Source: JBGSUZ01 sp964404895
Lineage (GTDB): Bacteria; Bacillota; Clostridia; Peptostreptococcales; Acidaminobacteraceae
Length of the DNA stretch: 64,000 nt
Reading direction: 5' to 3'
Assembly (NCBI GenBank): GCA_964404895.1
Contig: CAYOLV010000001.1
Span: forward strand, 124,001-188,000
Shown: positions 31,616-40,352 of the stretch, in pieces
Layout of the letters: each line of letters starts with the position of its first letter
Numbering within the stretch: position 1 is the first letter of the stretch
Notes under the pieces: model-generated
The model's input: only the letters and a program-made list of their open reading frames with translations
What the model was told of the DNA's origin: nothing
The model's database searches: none
Translations under genes and position numbers: made by a program

Positions 31616-32350
31616 ATGGAACAAAACAATAAACCATCTATTAAAATATCTGGATCAGGATCGGCTGGCGGCGGCGACTTCGATCAAATCAAAATCAGCG
31701 GCAGCGGGAAAATCAGTGGCAACACCACTTGCAACTTTTTTAAAATCAGTGGCAGTGCCAGTGTGGACGGAAATATTGAAATGGAAGAGGGACATATCAG
31801 CGGGTCTGCTAAATTCCACAATAGCGTTAAGGCAAACTATCTTAAAATCAGCGGCAGTGCAAAAAGTTTAGGCAGTATGGACGTTAAAGAACTTAAAGTC
31901 AGCGGAAGCCTGAGCGCAGAACAAGCCCTCACGGGAGAGCAAATGGATATTTCAGGGGTTTTGAAACTTGACGGAGACTGCAATGCAGAAACTTTTGAAA
32001 TGAACGGACAATGTAAGATAGGGGGCCTTTTAAATGCAGATCGTATTGACATTTCTCTTGAAGGGAAAAGCGAAATTAAAGCCATCGGAGCAGAAACCAT
32101 TAAAGTGACAGCGGGCAGCTATGGCAGCAGTTTTATAAAAGAAATGATCGGCATCTTTTCAGACCAAGCTCAAAAGCTCTTCTGTGAAAGCATTGAAGGA
32201 GATGACATTTATTTAGAAAATACCATTTGTGACGAGGTTCGAGGGGGCAGAATTGTGATTGGAAAGGGCTGTCAAATCAAGTTAGTAGAGTATACAGGAA
32301 CTTTGGAAGTCAAAGGAGACGCCCAAATTGAAACTCAACGTCAAATCTAA
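31616..32350 (+). CDS. Bactofilin-like polymer-forming protein (YhbE/YhbF-like)
   Basis: A 244-residue protein made of short right-handed beta-helix repeats: IKISGSG, ISGSGKISGN, FKISGSASVDGN, HISGSAKF, LKISGSAKSLGS, LKVSGSLSAE, with a period of about 17-20 residues. This is the pattern of bactofilins, which self-assemble into filaments without nucleotides and often act in cell shape or flagellar assembly. ATG follows GAGGGAG. It forms a unit with the YhbD-like regulator gene. The second half (from about 140) is less regular and includes one long helix region (SFIKEMIGIFSDQAQKLF). Confidence 0.8.
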   Translation: MEQNNKPSIKISGSGSAGGGDFDQIKISGSGKISGNTTCNFFKISGSASVDGNIEMEEGHISGSAKFHNSVKANYLKISGSAKSLGSMDVKELKVSGSLSAEQALTGEQMDISGVLKLDGDCNAETFEMNGQCKIGGLLNADRIDISLEGKSEIKAIGAETIKVTAGSYGSSFIKEMIGIFSDQAQKLFCESIEGDDIYLENTICDEVRGGRIVIGKGCQIKLVEYTGTLEVKGDAQIETQRQI

Positions 32351-33109
32351 CTAAAATACTGTTTGCCAAATCAACTTCGCTACTAAAGCCAGTGCGATGG
32401 TAATAAAAATAGGTTTGATTACCTTAGCGCCGTTATGAATGGCAATATGAGTCCCCACATAAGCGCCAAAAATCATAGAAATAGCCATAGGAATAGCGAC
32501 GAGGTAAATGATTTTCCCGCTGATGGCAAAGAGGATTAGGGAAACCACGTTGCTGACAAAATTCAGGATTTTTCCATTTCCAGCTGCCACAGTAAAGTCA
32601 AAACCGAAAATGCTGATAAATAAGAAAATCAGGAAAGAACCAGTTCCCGGACCAAAGAAGCCATCATAAAAACCAAGTGCCAGTGCGAATAACATCCCAT
32701 AGATTATTTTTTTTCGGTCAAGCCCTTTGAAATTCCCGGCTTGGCCGAAATCTTTTTTGAGAATGGTGTAAAGGGTCAACGCCATAATCATGACCACAAT
32801 AAACCAATTGAGGAAGCCTTCATCCACACGGAGGGCGGTGTAGACTCCTAAAGAAGCCCCTAAAACCGTGCAGGGAATTTGATATTTCACCAGTGGAAAA
32901 TGGATTTTTTTAGACTTTGCAAATTTCAGAGTACTGGTAAATGAAGCGCAAGTACTGGCAAATTTATTAGTACCCAGTGCCAGTTGAGGCGGTACCCCCG
33001 TTGCAATAATAGCGGGTAGTGAAATGATTCCGCCGCCACCTGCAATGGAATCGATAGCTGCAGCGATAAAGCCTGCAATACATATAAAAATCATCGCTTT
33101 AAGTTCCAT
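32351..33109 (-). CDS. TSUP (TauE/SafE) family membrane permease
   Basis: A 252-residue membrane protein with about eight helices in two related halves. Family marks are DSIAGGGGIISLPAIIATGVPPQLALGTNKFASTCAS in the first half and GFYDGFFGPGTGSFLIFLFI with AAGNGKILNFVSNVVSL in the second. TSUP proteins move sulfite, sulfoacetate, thiosulfate or related organosulfur anions. The stop codon abuts the convergent bactofilin gene, with no gap and no visible terminator. ATG follows GGAGAAG. The substrate is unknown. Confidence 0.9.
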   Translation of the reverse strand: MELKAMIFICIAGFIAAAIDSIAGGGGIISLPAIIATGVPPQLALGTNKFASTCASFTSTLKFAKSKKIHFPLVKYQIPCTVLGASLGVYTALRVDEGFLNWFIVVMIMALTLYTILKKDFGQAGNFKGLDRKKIIYGMLFALALGFYDGFFGPGTGSFLIFLFISIFGFDFTVAAGNGKILNFVSNVVSLILFAISGKIIYLVAIPMAISMIFGAYVGTHIAIHNGAKVIKPIFITIALALVAKLIWQTVF

Positions 33110-33266
33110 AAGTCTTCTCCCTGCCGTCGGCTCAAATAAAAGTAGTGGCTGTCAACAAGCTCAAAAGGATTGCCAAGACCATTATAACCATAAATCTTTT
33201 CCCTGTCCCTGAAAGATTTCAATACCCTAAGAAAAATTAGGGGTATATATAAAGGGAGGTGAGGTT

Positions 33267-34157
33267 ATGAATACGATGAAGCGTTTGACTCAAGCCTATG
33301 AGGATGCCCTTTGTCTGCCTTTTAACAAAGACAGCAAATTGATTTTATTCAGCGACGTCCATAGAGGAGATAACAGTTTTTCAGATGAGTTCGCACACAA
33401 TCAAAATATTTATCTGCATGCCATGAATTACTACTACGACCGTGGTTTTACTTATATAGAAGTGGGGGACGGAGACGAACTTTGGGAACACAGTGACTTT
33501 AAACACATTAGAGGCGCTCATGACGATGTTTACGATGTCCTCAAATCCTATTTCAAAGAGGAACGCTTCTACGGAATCTATGGGAATCACAATCTTGATT
33601 TTAAAGACCCAGCGTTTATTCACCGTAACTTAAAACATTATTACGACGACATTAATGAAGTTTATGAAATTCTATTAGACGGTATCCAGTATCAAGAAGC
33701 GATAAGGTTAAAGTATGAGGGTTTTGAAAAAGATATTTTTGTGCTTCACGGTCACCAAGGGGACTTTATCAATGATCAAGGCTGGCGATTCACCAAATTT
33801 ATTAATCGCAACCTATGGCACTATTTGCATATAATAGGGTTCACCAACCCTGCCAGCCCGGCAAAAAATTTGCACAAACAGCATAAAATCGAACGGAATT
33901 TTAGCAAGTGGATTCGTGAAACTGACCAAATGATGATTATTGGGCATACTCATCGCCCTAAATTTCCAAGAGAAGGAGATGTGCCCTATTTCAACACGGG
34001 GTCCTGTATTTTTCCTAGAAATATAACCGGGATAGAGATTGAAAAAGGCGAAATCAGCTTGATTGAGTGGCGTATTAGAGCAGATGAAGAGGGCAAACTA
34101 TGTGTAATCAGGCGCCTTATCAGCGGACCTCTGCCTTTAGATGAGTTATTAAAATAG
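33267..34157 (+). CDS. Calcineurin-like metallophosphoesterase
   Basis: A 296-residue phosphoesterase. The metal-binding motifs are SDVHRGD, VGDGDELWEH (in place of the common GDxxD), YGNHNLD, LHGHQGD and GHTHRPKFP, a full calcineurin-like set. The large insert between YGNHNLD and LHGHQGD and the HDDVYD segment recall the LpxH/UDP-hydrolase-like branch seen in Gram-positive bacteria. No signal peptide, so it acts in the cytoplasm. ATG follows GGGAGGTGAGG. The substrate is unknown. Confidence 0.85.
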   Translation: MNTMKRLTQAYEDALCLPFNKDSKLILFSDVHRGDNSFSDEFAHNQNIYLHAMNYYYDRGFTYIEVGDGDELWEHSDFKHIRGAHDDVYDVLKSYFKEERFYGIYGNHNLDFKDPAFIHRNLKHYYDDINEVYEILLDGIQYQEAIRLKYEGFEKDIFVLHGHQGDFINDQGWRFTKFINRNLWHYLHIIGFTNPASPAKNLHKQHKIERNFSKWIRETDQMMIIGHTHRPKFPREGDVPYFNTGSCIFPRNITGIEIEKGEISLIEWRIRADEEGKLCVIRRLISGPLPLDELLK

Positions 34158-34163
34158 ATTAAG

Positions 34164-34231
34164 TTGACAAAATCATAAAAGAATCTTAAAATATATTTCG
34201 TACACGAAACAATCGTATACGAAATATATTT
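34164..34231 (+). promoter_or_regulatory. Promoter and large palindromic operator of the marR-ABC operon
   Basis: TTGACA (34164-34169) and TAAAAT (34187-34192) are 17 bases apart. From 34188 to 34231 runs an inverted repeat, AAATATATTTCGTA against TACGAAATATATTT, with inner ACGA/TCGT halves. It covers the -10 box and start site, as expected for repression by the MarR protein encoded next. Confidence 0.75.
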
Positions 34232-34250
34232 ATTTAAAGAAGGTGATGAA

Positions 34251-34706
34251 ATGGCAGAAACAAATCAAAACTACGAACTGATCAAGTTGGTTCGCCGAGT
34301 GACCAAATATTTCAAACAGGAAATCCATAAGCAAATGGGGGACATTGGCTTCACACCGCCTCAAGGCATGCTCATAGGTGCTTTAATGAAAAAAGGACCT
34401 TGCAAAGTATCGGATTTGAGTGACATGTTAAGCCTTTCAAACAGCACAGTTTCCGGCATTATAGATCGTTTAGAAAAGAGTGGTCAACTCACTCGCATTA
34501 GAAGCGATGAAGACCGAAGAGTAGTTATGGTTGACCTTACAGAAAATTTCAGAGAAGAGTCAGCGGCTAGATTTCGCGGTGTAGACAATTTGATGATCGA
34601 TATATTTTCTCAAGCAGAACCTGACGAAATTGAAGAAATTGTAAAAGGCTTAACCGCCTTGGAAAATGTTTTTCTCAGACACAAAGGAGTTGATACAAAG
34701 AAATGA
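34251..34706 (+). CDS. MarR family transcriptional regulator
   Basis: A 151-residue winged-helix repressor. The recognition region reads CKVSDLSDMLSLSNSTVSGIIDRLEKSGQLTRIRSDEDRRVVMVDLT, a typical MarR wing with the DxDRR motif. ATG follows GAAGGTG. Its 3' end overlaps the first ABC gene by 4 bases (ATGA), so it belongs to the exporter operon. It very likely binds the palindrome at 34188-34231 and responds to a toxic ligand that the exporter removes (inference from common architecture). Confidence 0.92.
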   Translation: MAETNQNYELIKLVRRVTKYFKQEIHKQMGDIGFTPPQGMLIGALMKKGPCKVSDLSDMLSLSNSTVSGIIDRLEKSGQLTRIRSDEDRRVVMVDLTENFREESAARFRGVDNLMIDIFSQAEPDEIEEIVKGLTALENVFLRHKGVDTKK

Positions 34707-36928
34707 TGAAGTTATTTAAGCATTTAAAGCCCTTTACCTTGCCCCTGCTAGTGGCTATTGCCCTATTGTATGGTCAAGCCATGGCAGAGCTGGCGCTGCC
34801 GGACTATATGTCCAATATTGTCAATGTAGGCATTCAGCAGGGGGGCGTCAACGAAGCGATTCCTGTAGTTTTAAAACAGTCCGACGCTGCCCACTTAAAA
34901 CTGTTCTTAAATCCTGCAGACAAGAAAATCGTATTTGATCACTACGAGTTGATCAATACTTCAGACATGCGTTTTAAAGATTATACAGCTATTTATAAAA
35001 AGTTGGGCACAGACCCTATTTATATTTTGAAAGAAGTCGACAGTGAGACTAAAAATCAACTGGAAGTGGTTATTTCTAAAGGACTCTTGTCTGTTTCAGG
35101 CGTTCAAACCCTCATGGACGATGCCAATGGCGGCCCTATCCAGTTGGGAGAAAAGAAACTGCCGGCAGGCACAGATTTGTTTGCCTTGTTGGAAAAAATG
35201 CCTGAAATGAACCGTCAGGAAACTCTAAAAGGGACGACCGAAAAGTTTGCAGGCATGGACGATAAAATGATTGTCCAAGCAGGGGCAAACGCCTTGAAAG
35301 CCTATTATGAGCAAATCGGCGCAGACATGGGTCTAATCCAGCGCAATTACATTTTATATATGGGCGGCGTTATGCTGCTGATTACCTTGCTGGGGGCTAT
35401 TGCAGCCATTGCAGTGGGTTATATCAGTGCCAAAATTGCGGCGGGACTGGGACGAGACCTGAGGAAAAAGGTTTTCGACAAGGTCAGCAAATTTACAAAT
35501 GTGGAGTTAGATCAATTCTCGACCTCTTCCCTCATTACACGCAGCACCAACGATATTAATCAGATCCAAAATTTAACGGTCATGATGATTCGGATGGCCT
35601 TCTACGCACCAATCATGGGTGTGGGCGGTGTCATTAAAGCTATGGAGAAGAGCAGCCATATGTCGTGGATTATCGCCGTGGCAGTAGGCATTATGATTGT
35701 ACTCATTACAGTAATATTCTCCATCGCCATGCCGAAATTTAAAATGATACAAAAACTCATAGACCGACTGAATTTGGTGACCCGTGAAAATCTTTCTGGG
35801 ATGATGGTCATTCGTGCCTTCAATACCCAAGCATTTGAAGAAAATCGGTTCGACAAAGCCAACAAAGACGTCATGGAAACCAACCTTTTCGTCAACCGCA
35901 TTATGACCTTTATGATGCCGATGATGATGCTGATTATGAACGGCACAACCCTTGCCATTGTTTGGATTGGAGCGCACCAAATAGCCGAGTCCAATATGCA
36001 GGTCGGGGATATGATGGCCTTTATGCAGTACGCCATTCAAATTATCTTCTCCTTCCTCATGCTTTCAATGATGTTCATAATGATTCCAAGAGCGGCAGTG
36101 TCTGCCCAAAGAATTGCAGAGGTATTGGATACGGAGATCAGCATTTTAGACCCTGAAAACCCTCAGCTGTTGCCAGAAGGGGCAAAAGGGGAAATCGAGT
36201 TTAAAAATGTTTCGTTCAAATACCCAGCGGCAGAAGAAGAAGTTATTAAAGAAATTTCTTTTGTAGCGAAACCCGGTGAAACCACTGCTATTATAGGGTC
36301 TACTGGTTCAGGAAAAACCACTTTGGTCAATCTTATTCCAAGACTTTACGACGTGACAGGGGGACAAATTCTCATGGACGGCGTAGACATAAGAGAATTG
36401 AAGCAATTTGACCTCAGAGCAGAGGTGGGTTATGTGCCACAAAGAGCTTCTTTATTCAGCGGCACCATTCAAAGCAATTTCCAATTTGCAGACGATGAAG
36501 TGACCTTAGATGAAATGAAGGAAGCAGCTCGCATTGCCCAAGCGATGAGCTTTATAGATGAAAAGCCTGAGGGATTTGAACGTGAAATTGCACAAGGGGG
36601 CGGCAACGTTTCTGGAGGTCAGAAGCAAAGGCTTTCCATCGCCAGAGCCCTTGTTAAAAAACCAAAAGTGTTTATTTTTGACGACAGTTTCTCCGCACTG
36701 GACTTTAAAACAGATTCAGAGTTGAGAAAAGCTCTGAAAGAGAGTACGGGAAACAGCACACTCCTCATTGTGGCTCAGAGAATATCCACTATAAAAAATG
36801 CAGAGCAGATCATTGTTTTAGACGATGGCAAAGTGGTTGGCAAGGGAACTCACGGGGAACTCATGTCCACCTGCGAAACCTATCGAGAGATCGCGCTTTC
36901 ACAATTATCGAAGGAGGAACTCGCATGA
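34703..36928 (+). CDS. Heterodimeric ABC exporter subunit 1 with a large extracellular insert
   Basis: A 741-residue half-transporter (membrane domain plus ATPase). Between the first helix (about residues 11-30) and the second (about 215-245) lies an unusual external region of about 170 residues, probably an extracytoplasmic domain. The ATPase has Walker A GSTGSGKTT, signature VSGGQKQR and Walker B VFIFDDSFSALD, in which the catalytic Glu is replaced by Asp. This is the degenerate-site subunit of a heterodimer like TM287/288 or LmrCD. Its stop overlaps the next gene start (ATGA). Likely multidrug or lipid export. Confidence 0.88.
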   Translation: MMKLFKHLKPFTLPLLVAIALLYGQAMAELALPDYMSNIVNVGIQQGGVNEAIPVVLKQSDAAHLKLFLNPADKKIVFDHYELINTSDMRFKDYTAIYKKLGTDPIYILKEVDSETKNQLEVVISKGLLSVSGVQTLMDDANGGPIQLGEKKLPAGTDLFALLEKMPEMNRQETLKGTTEKFAGMDDKMIVQAGANALKAYYEQIGADMGLIQRNYILYMGGVMLLITLLGAIAAIAVGYISAKIAAGLGRDLRKKVFDKVSKFTNVELDQFSTSSLITRSTNDINQIQNLTVMMIRMAFYAPIMGVGGVIKAMEKSSHMSWIIAVAVGIMIVLITVIFSIAMPKFKMIQKLIDRLNLVTRENLSGMMVIRAFNTQAFEENRFDKANKDVMETNLFVNRIMTFMMPMMMLIMNGTTLAIVWIGAHQIAESNMQVGDMMAFMQYAIQIIFSFLMLSMMFIMIPRAAVSAQRIAEVLDTEISILDPENPQLLPEGAKGEIEFKNVSFKYPAAEEEVIKEISFVAKPGETTAIIGSTGSGKTTLVNLIPRLYDVTGGQILMDGVDIRELKQFDLRAEVGYVPQRASLFSGTIQSNFQFADDEVTLDEMKEAARIAQAMSFIDEKPEGFEREIAQGGGNVSGGQKQRLSIARALVKKPKVFIFDDSFSALDFKTDSELRKALKESTGNSTLLIVAQRISTIKNAEQIIVLDDGKVVGKGTHGELMSTCETYREIALSQLSKEELA

Positions 36929-38817
36929 GCCAAGATCGTGATTCAGATTTAGAAAAAATGAAGAGACAGCAGTCGGCTCGTCGAGGCGGCATGGGACATG
37001 GTCCCGGCGGCGGTATGATGATGGGTGGCGCAAAAGCAAAGAATTTTAAAGGCACTATGAAAAAACTCCTTGCCTATTTGAAACCCTATACAGTCATTTT
37101 TGTAACAGTCATTGTTTTTGCAGTGGTCAGCTCTGCTTTTAGCATTTACGGGCCGAAACTCCTAGGAAAGGCAACCACAAAAGTCTTTGAAGGGGTCATG
37201 GGGCAAATTGCAGGGACAGCTAAGGGCGTTGATTTTACTTATATTTGGGGCATTATGATTGCTATGATGATACTCTATGGCTTGAGTGCCTTATTCTCAT
37301 ACATTCAGGGTTATATGATGTCTGGCGTGGCGCAGAAAGTCAGTTACAACATGCGTAAAAATATCTCTGAGAAGATCAATCGCATGCCCCTCAAATACTT
37401 TGACGGCACCAACCACGGGGAAGTGCTTTCCAGAGTGACCAACGACGTAGACACGGTGAGCCAGACGTTGAACCAAAGCTTGTCCCAAATTATCACCTCT
37501 GCAACTACGGTGATAGGGGTTCTCATTATGATGCTCAGCATCAGTCCCCTCATGACTTTGGTGGCGTTGATTATTATTCCGCTGTCTATGGTATTGGTAA
37601 TGCTGATTGTAAAACAATCCCAGAAATACTTTAAGCAGCAACAAGAGTTTCTGGGCAACGTCAACGGGCACATTGAAGAGATGTACAGCGGTCACATCAT
37701 CGTTAAAACCTTCAACGGTGAGAAGAAAAGCGCTGAAAAATTTGACGAATACAACAGCAAACTCTATAAAACCGCATGGAAGTCTCAGTTCCTTTCAGGG
37801 TTGATGATGCCTGTCATGAGCGTTGTAGGAAATTTAGGTTATGTAGCAGTCTGCGTTCTCGGTGCTGCGCTAGCGGCTAAGAAAACCATTGAAATAGGCG
37901 ATATTCAAGCGTTTATTCAATACGTGAGAAACTTCACTCAGCCCATTACTCAACTGGCGAATATTTCTAACGTACTTCAACAAACTGCGGCAGCGGCTGA
38001 ACGGGTATTTGAATTTTTGGAAGAAGCTGAGGAAGTTTCGGAAACTGAAAACCCAGTGGTTCATGAATCGGTTGAAGGCAGTGTTCGCTTTGAAAATGTT
38101 CATTTTGGCTATAAAGAAGACCACATTATTGTCAACGATTTCTCGGCTGACATTAAGCCGGGTCAAAAAGTGGCTATTGTTGGGCCTACGGGCGCTGGGA
38201 AAACCACTATGGTCAAACTGCTCATGCGTTTCTATGACGTGACTTCAGGGGCTATTTTGGTCGATGGGGTAGATATTAAAGACTACACCCGTCAAAATTT
38301 GCGGGATCATTTCGGTATGGTGCTCCAAGACACATGGTTATACAACGGCACCATTATGGAAAATATCCGCTATGGCAGACTGGACGCAACGGACGAAGAG
38401 GTCATTGCGGCGGCGAAAGCGGCTCATGTCAACAGCTTTGTCCACACCCTTCCAAATGGATACAACATGGAGCTCAACGAGGAAGCGTCTAACGTTTCCC
38501 AAGGGCAGAAACAGTTGATTACCATCGCCAGAGCCATTTTGTCAGACCCTAAAATATTAATTTTAGACGAAGCCACCAGTTCTGTAGATACTCGAACAGA
38601 AGTCCAAATCCAGAAGGCGATGAATAACCTTATGGCTAACCGAACCAGCTTCATTATTGCCCACAGACTCTCCACCATCAGAGATGCAGACCTGATCCTC
38701 GTCATGGAGCACGGCGACATTGTAGAACAGGGTTCCCACGAAGTACTCCTTGCAAAAGGTGGGGCTTATGCAGTACTTTACAATAGCCAATTTGACGTGG
38801 AAGAGGTCGCCAGTTAA
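36925..38817 (+). CDS. Heterodimeric ABC exporter subunit 2
   Basis: A 630-residue half-transporter that pairs with the preceding subunit. The N-terminus is a Gly/Met-rich tail (GGMGHGPGGGMMMGG) before six membrane helices. The ATPase has Walker A GPTGAGKTT, a consensus Walker B ILILDEATSSVD with the catalytic Glu, but an altered signature VSQGQKQL. The changed signature together with subunit 1's changed Walker B gives one degenerate and one competent ATP site. ATG overlaps the stop of subunit 1 after GAAGGAGG. It ends the marR operon. Confidence 0.9.
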   Translation: MSQDRDSDLEKMKRQQSARRGGMGHGPGGGMMMGGAKAKNFKGTMKKLLAYLKPYTVIFVTVIVFAVVSSAFSIYGPKLLGKATTKVFEGVMGQIAGTAKGVDFTYIWGIMIAMMILYGLSALFSYIQGYMMSGVAQKVSYNMRKNISEKINRMPLKYFDGTNHGEVLSRVTNDVDTVSQTLNQSLSQIITSATTVIGVLIMMLSISPLMTLVALIIIPLSMVLVMLIVKQSQKYFKQQQEFLGNVNGHIEEMYSGHIIVKTFNGEKKSAEKFDEYNSKLYKTAWKSQFLSGLMMPVMSVVGNLGYVAVCVLGAALAAKKTIEIGDIQAFIQYVRNFTQPITQLANISNVLQQTAAAAERVFEFLEEAEEVSETENPVVHESVEGSVRFENVHFGYKEDHIIVNDFSADIKPGQKVAIVGPTGAGKTTMVKLLMRFYDVTSGAILVDGVDIKDYTRQNLRDHFGMVLQDTWLYNGTIMENIRYGRLDATDEEVIAAAKAAHVNSFVHTLPNGYNMELNEEASNVSQGQKQLITIARAILSDPKILILDEATSSVDTRTEVQIQKAMNNLMANRTSFIIAHRLSTIRDADLILVMEHGDIVEQGSHEVLLAKGGAYAVLYNSQFDVEEVAS

Positions 38818-38911
38818 AGTGTGAAAATCTTAAAAAAATGAAATCTGTCTTGCAATTTGAAAAAAAGTTTTGTAAGATGGAGTCAATTCCATAAGAGGTC
38901 AGACGACCTCG

Positions 38912-39021
38912 AATCTTCAGGGCAGGGTGCAAATCCCTACCGGCGGTATAGCCCGCGAGCCGAAAGGTTGATTAGGTTTAATTCCTAAGCCGACAGTATA
39001 GTCTGGATGAAAGAAGATTGA
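38912..39021 (+). promoter_or_regulatory. FMN riboswitch (RFN element)
   Basis: The conserved RFN landmarks occur in order: ATCTTCAGGGCAGGGTG at 38913-38929, AAATCCCTACCGGCGGTA at 38931-38948, the GCCCGCGAGCC segment, then CCTAAGCCGACAGT and AGTCTGGATGAAAGAAGAT ending near 39019. FMN binding stops expression of downstream riboflavin genes. A small hairpin GAGGTC/GACCTC precedes it at 38895-38910. It lies upstream of ribD with two terminator hairpins between. Confidence 0.95.
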
Positions 39022-39071
39022 TTTCGCTCAAGTGTATTTCCTATGGGAAATATTTCTCGACAAGATTTATC

Positions 39072-39110
39072 AAGCTCTGAAATACTTTTTTTGTATTTCA
39101 GAGCTTTTTT
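39072..39110 (+). terminator. Riboswitch expression-platform terminator
   Basis: A 14-bp perfect stem, AAGCTCTGAAATAC (39072-39085) with GTATTTCAGAGCTT (39093-39106), runs into a T tract. It is about 50 bases after the RFN aptamer and is the expected attenuator. Confidence 0.85.
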
Positions 39111-39148
39111 AATTGGCAAGTTTCTTGTTGCGGGCAGCGTCTGTTTTT

Positions 39149-39182
39149 AACCCCTGGAGTCTATAAATCTAGGGGTTTTTTA
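39149..39182 (+). terminator. Second terminator-like hairpin before ribD
   Basis: AACCCCTGGA (39149-39158) pairs with TCTAGGGGTT (39168-39177), followed by a T tract to 39182. It follows the riboswitch terminator and ends just before the ribD ribosome site, giving two stop points in series. Confidence 0.7.
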
Positions 39183-39206
39183 ATGCCCCGAGAAAGGAGA
39201 ATCATT

Positions 39207-40352
39207 TTGGAAAAAGGATCAGATGAACACTGGATGCAGCTGGCGATTGAACTTGGGGCAAAAGGAAAAGGCAAAGTTCAACCCAACCCCTTGGTAGGGG
39301 CTGTCCTTGTGAAAGAGGGTCAACTTGTCGGCCAGGGGTACCACGCCGCCTATGGACATGACCATGCAGAAGTAGCCGCTTTAAAGGATTGCAGAAGAAG
39401 GGGGAATGATCCCTCAGGTGCAACGATTTACGTCACTTTGGAACCTTGCTGCCACTTTGGAAAGACCCCGCCTTGCACAGAGGCTTTGATTGAAGGGGGT
39501 GTGAAAAGGGTGGTGGTTGCCATAGAAGATCCTAACCCTTTAGTCGGTGGCAAAGGGATTGAACGGTTACGGGAAGCAGGTATTCAAGTGGATGTAGGAC
39601 TTTTGAAAGAAAGTTGTCAGGTACAAAACGAAGTCTTCTTTCACAACATTCAACAGGAAAAACCCTATGTGATTATGAAAAGCGCCATCAGTTTGGACGG
39701 TAAAATAGCTACCAAAACGGGAGAGTCCAAATGGATTACTTCGGAAACGTCTCGTCGACACGCACACCAGTTAAGGGGAGAAGTTCAGGGCATTATGGTA
39801 GGCATAGGAACGGTTTTAGCCGACGACCCCCTTCTGACGTGTCGCTACTCTGAAGGCAATAGGTCTTTGACCCGAATGGTCATAGACCGTGGGCTGGAAA
39901 TGCCACTGGACTCCAAGTTGGTGACAACTGCAAAAGAAACGCCCCTGTGGGTGGTCTGCGGTCAAGGGATTAGACCAGAAAAACAATTAGAACTGGCAAA
40001 TTTGGGAGTTGTCCTATTGGAACAGCCCTTAGATCAACAGGGTCACGTGGACTTGGAAAAACTCATGTCCCAGTTATGGAAAATGAAAATTGCCAGTGTG
40101 CTCATTGAAGGCGGGGGCAGTTTAAACGATTCAGCTGTTCGAGCAGGTATCGTCAACGAGGTGAATTTTTACATCGCCCCAATAATCATCGGGGGAGCAG
40201 AGGCTAAAACAGGGGTGGCAGGTCTTGGGGTGAGTCTCCTCTCAGAAGCTTTGCAACTGGAAAAACTAGAAGTACACCCTTTAGGCGATGATTTATTTAT
40301 TCGAGGAAAAGTGAAGAGAAAGGAGGACTCAAGTGTTTACGGGAATTGTTGA
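39207..40352 (+). CDS. ribD: Bifunctional riboflavin deaminase/reductase RibD
   Basis: Carries out steps two and three of riboflavin synthesis: deamination of the pyrimidine from GTP, then reduction of its ribosyl side chain. The N-terminal deaminase has zinc ligands in HAEVAAL and PCCHFGKTPPCTEAL. The C-terminal reductase begins near residue 145 (YVIMKSAISLDGKIAT...GESKWITSE) and has IEGGGSLN. The TTG start at 39207 is preferred, 7 bases after AAAGGAG (381 residues); the ATG at 39183 lies in the tail of a terminator. First gene of the rib operon; its end overlaps ribE. Confidence 0.95.
   Translation: MEKGSDEHWMQLAIELGAKGKGKVQPNPLVGAVLVKEGQLVGQGYHAAYGHDHAEVAALKDCRRRGNDPSGATIYVTLEPCCHFGKTPPCTEALIEGGVKRVVVAIEDPNPLVGGKGIERLREAGIQVDVGLLKESCQVQNEVFFHNIQQEKPYVIMKSAISLDGKIATKTGESKWITSETSRRHAHQLRGEVQGIMVGIGTVLADDPLLTCRYSEGNRSLTRMVIDRGLEMPLDSKLVTTAKETPLWVVCGQGIRPEKQLELANLGVVLLEQPLDQQGHVDLEKLMSQLWKMKIASVLIEGGGSLNDSAVRAGIVNEVNFYIAPIIIGGAEAKTGVAGLGVSLLSEALQLEKLEVHPLGDDLFIRGKVKRKEDSSVYGNC

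Noticed and set aside
35573..36040. Minus-strand His-rich open frame of 155 codons
   Set aside because: Antisense to the Met-rich membrane helices of the ABC exporter (ATG codons read as CAT); not a gene.
39183..39206. ATG at 39183 as the start of ribD
   Set aside because: It lies in the T-rich tail of a terminator and has no ribosome site, while TTG 39207 follows AAAGGAG at 7 bases.
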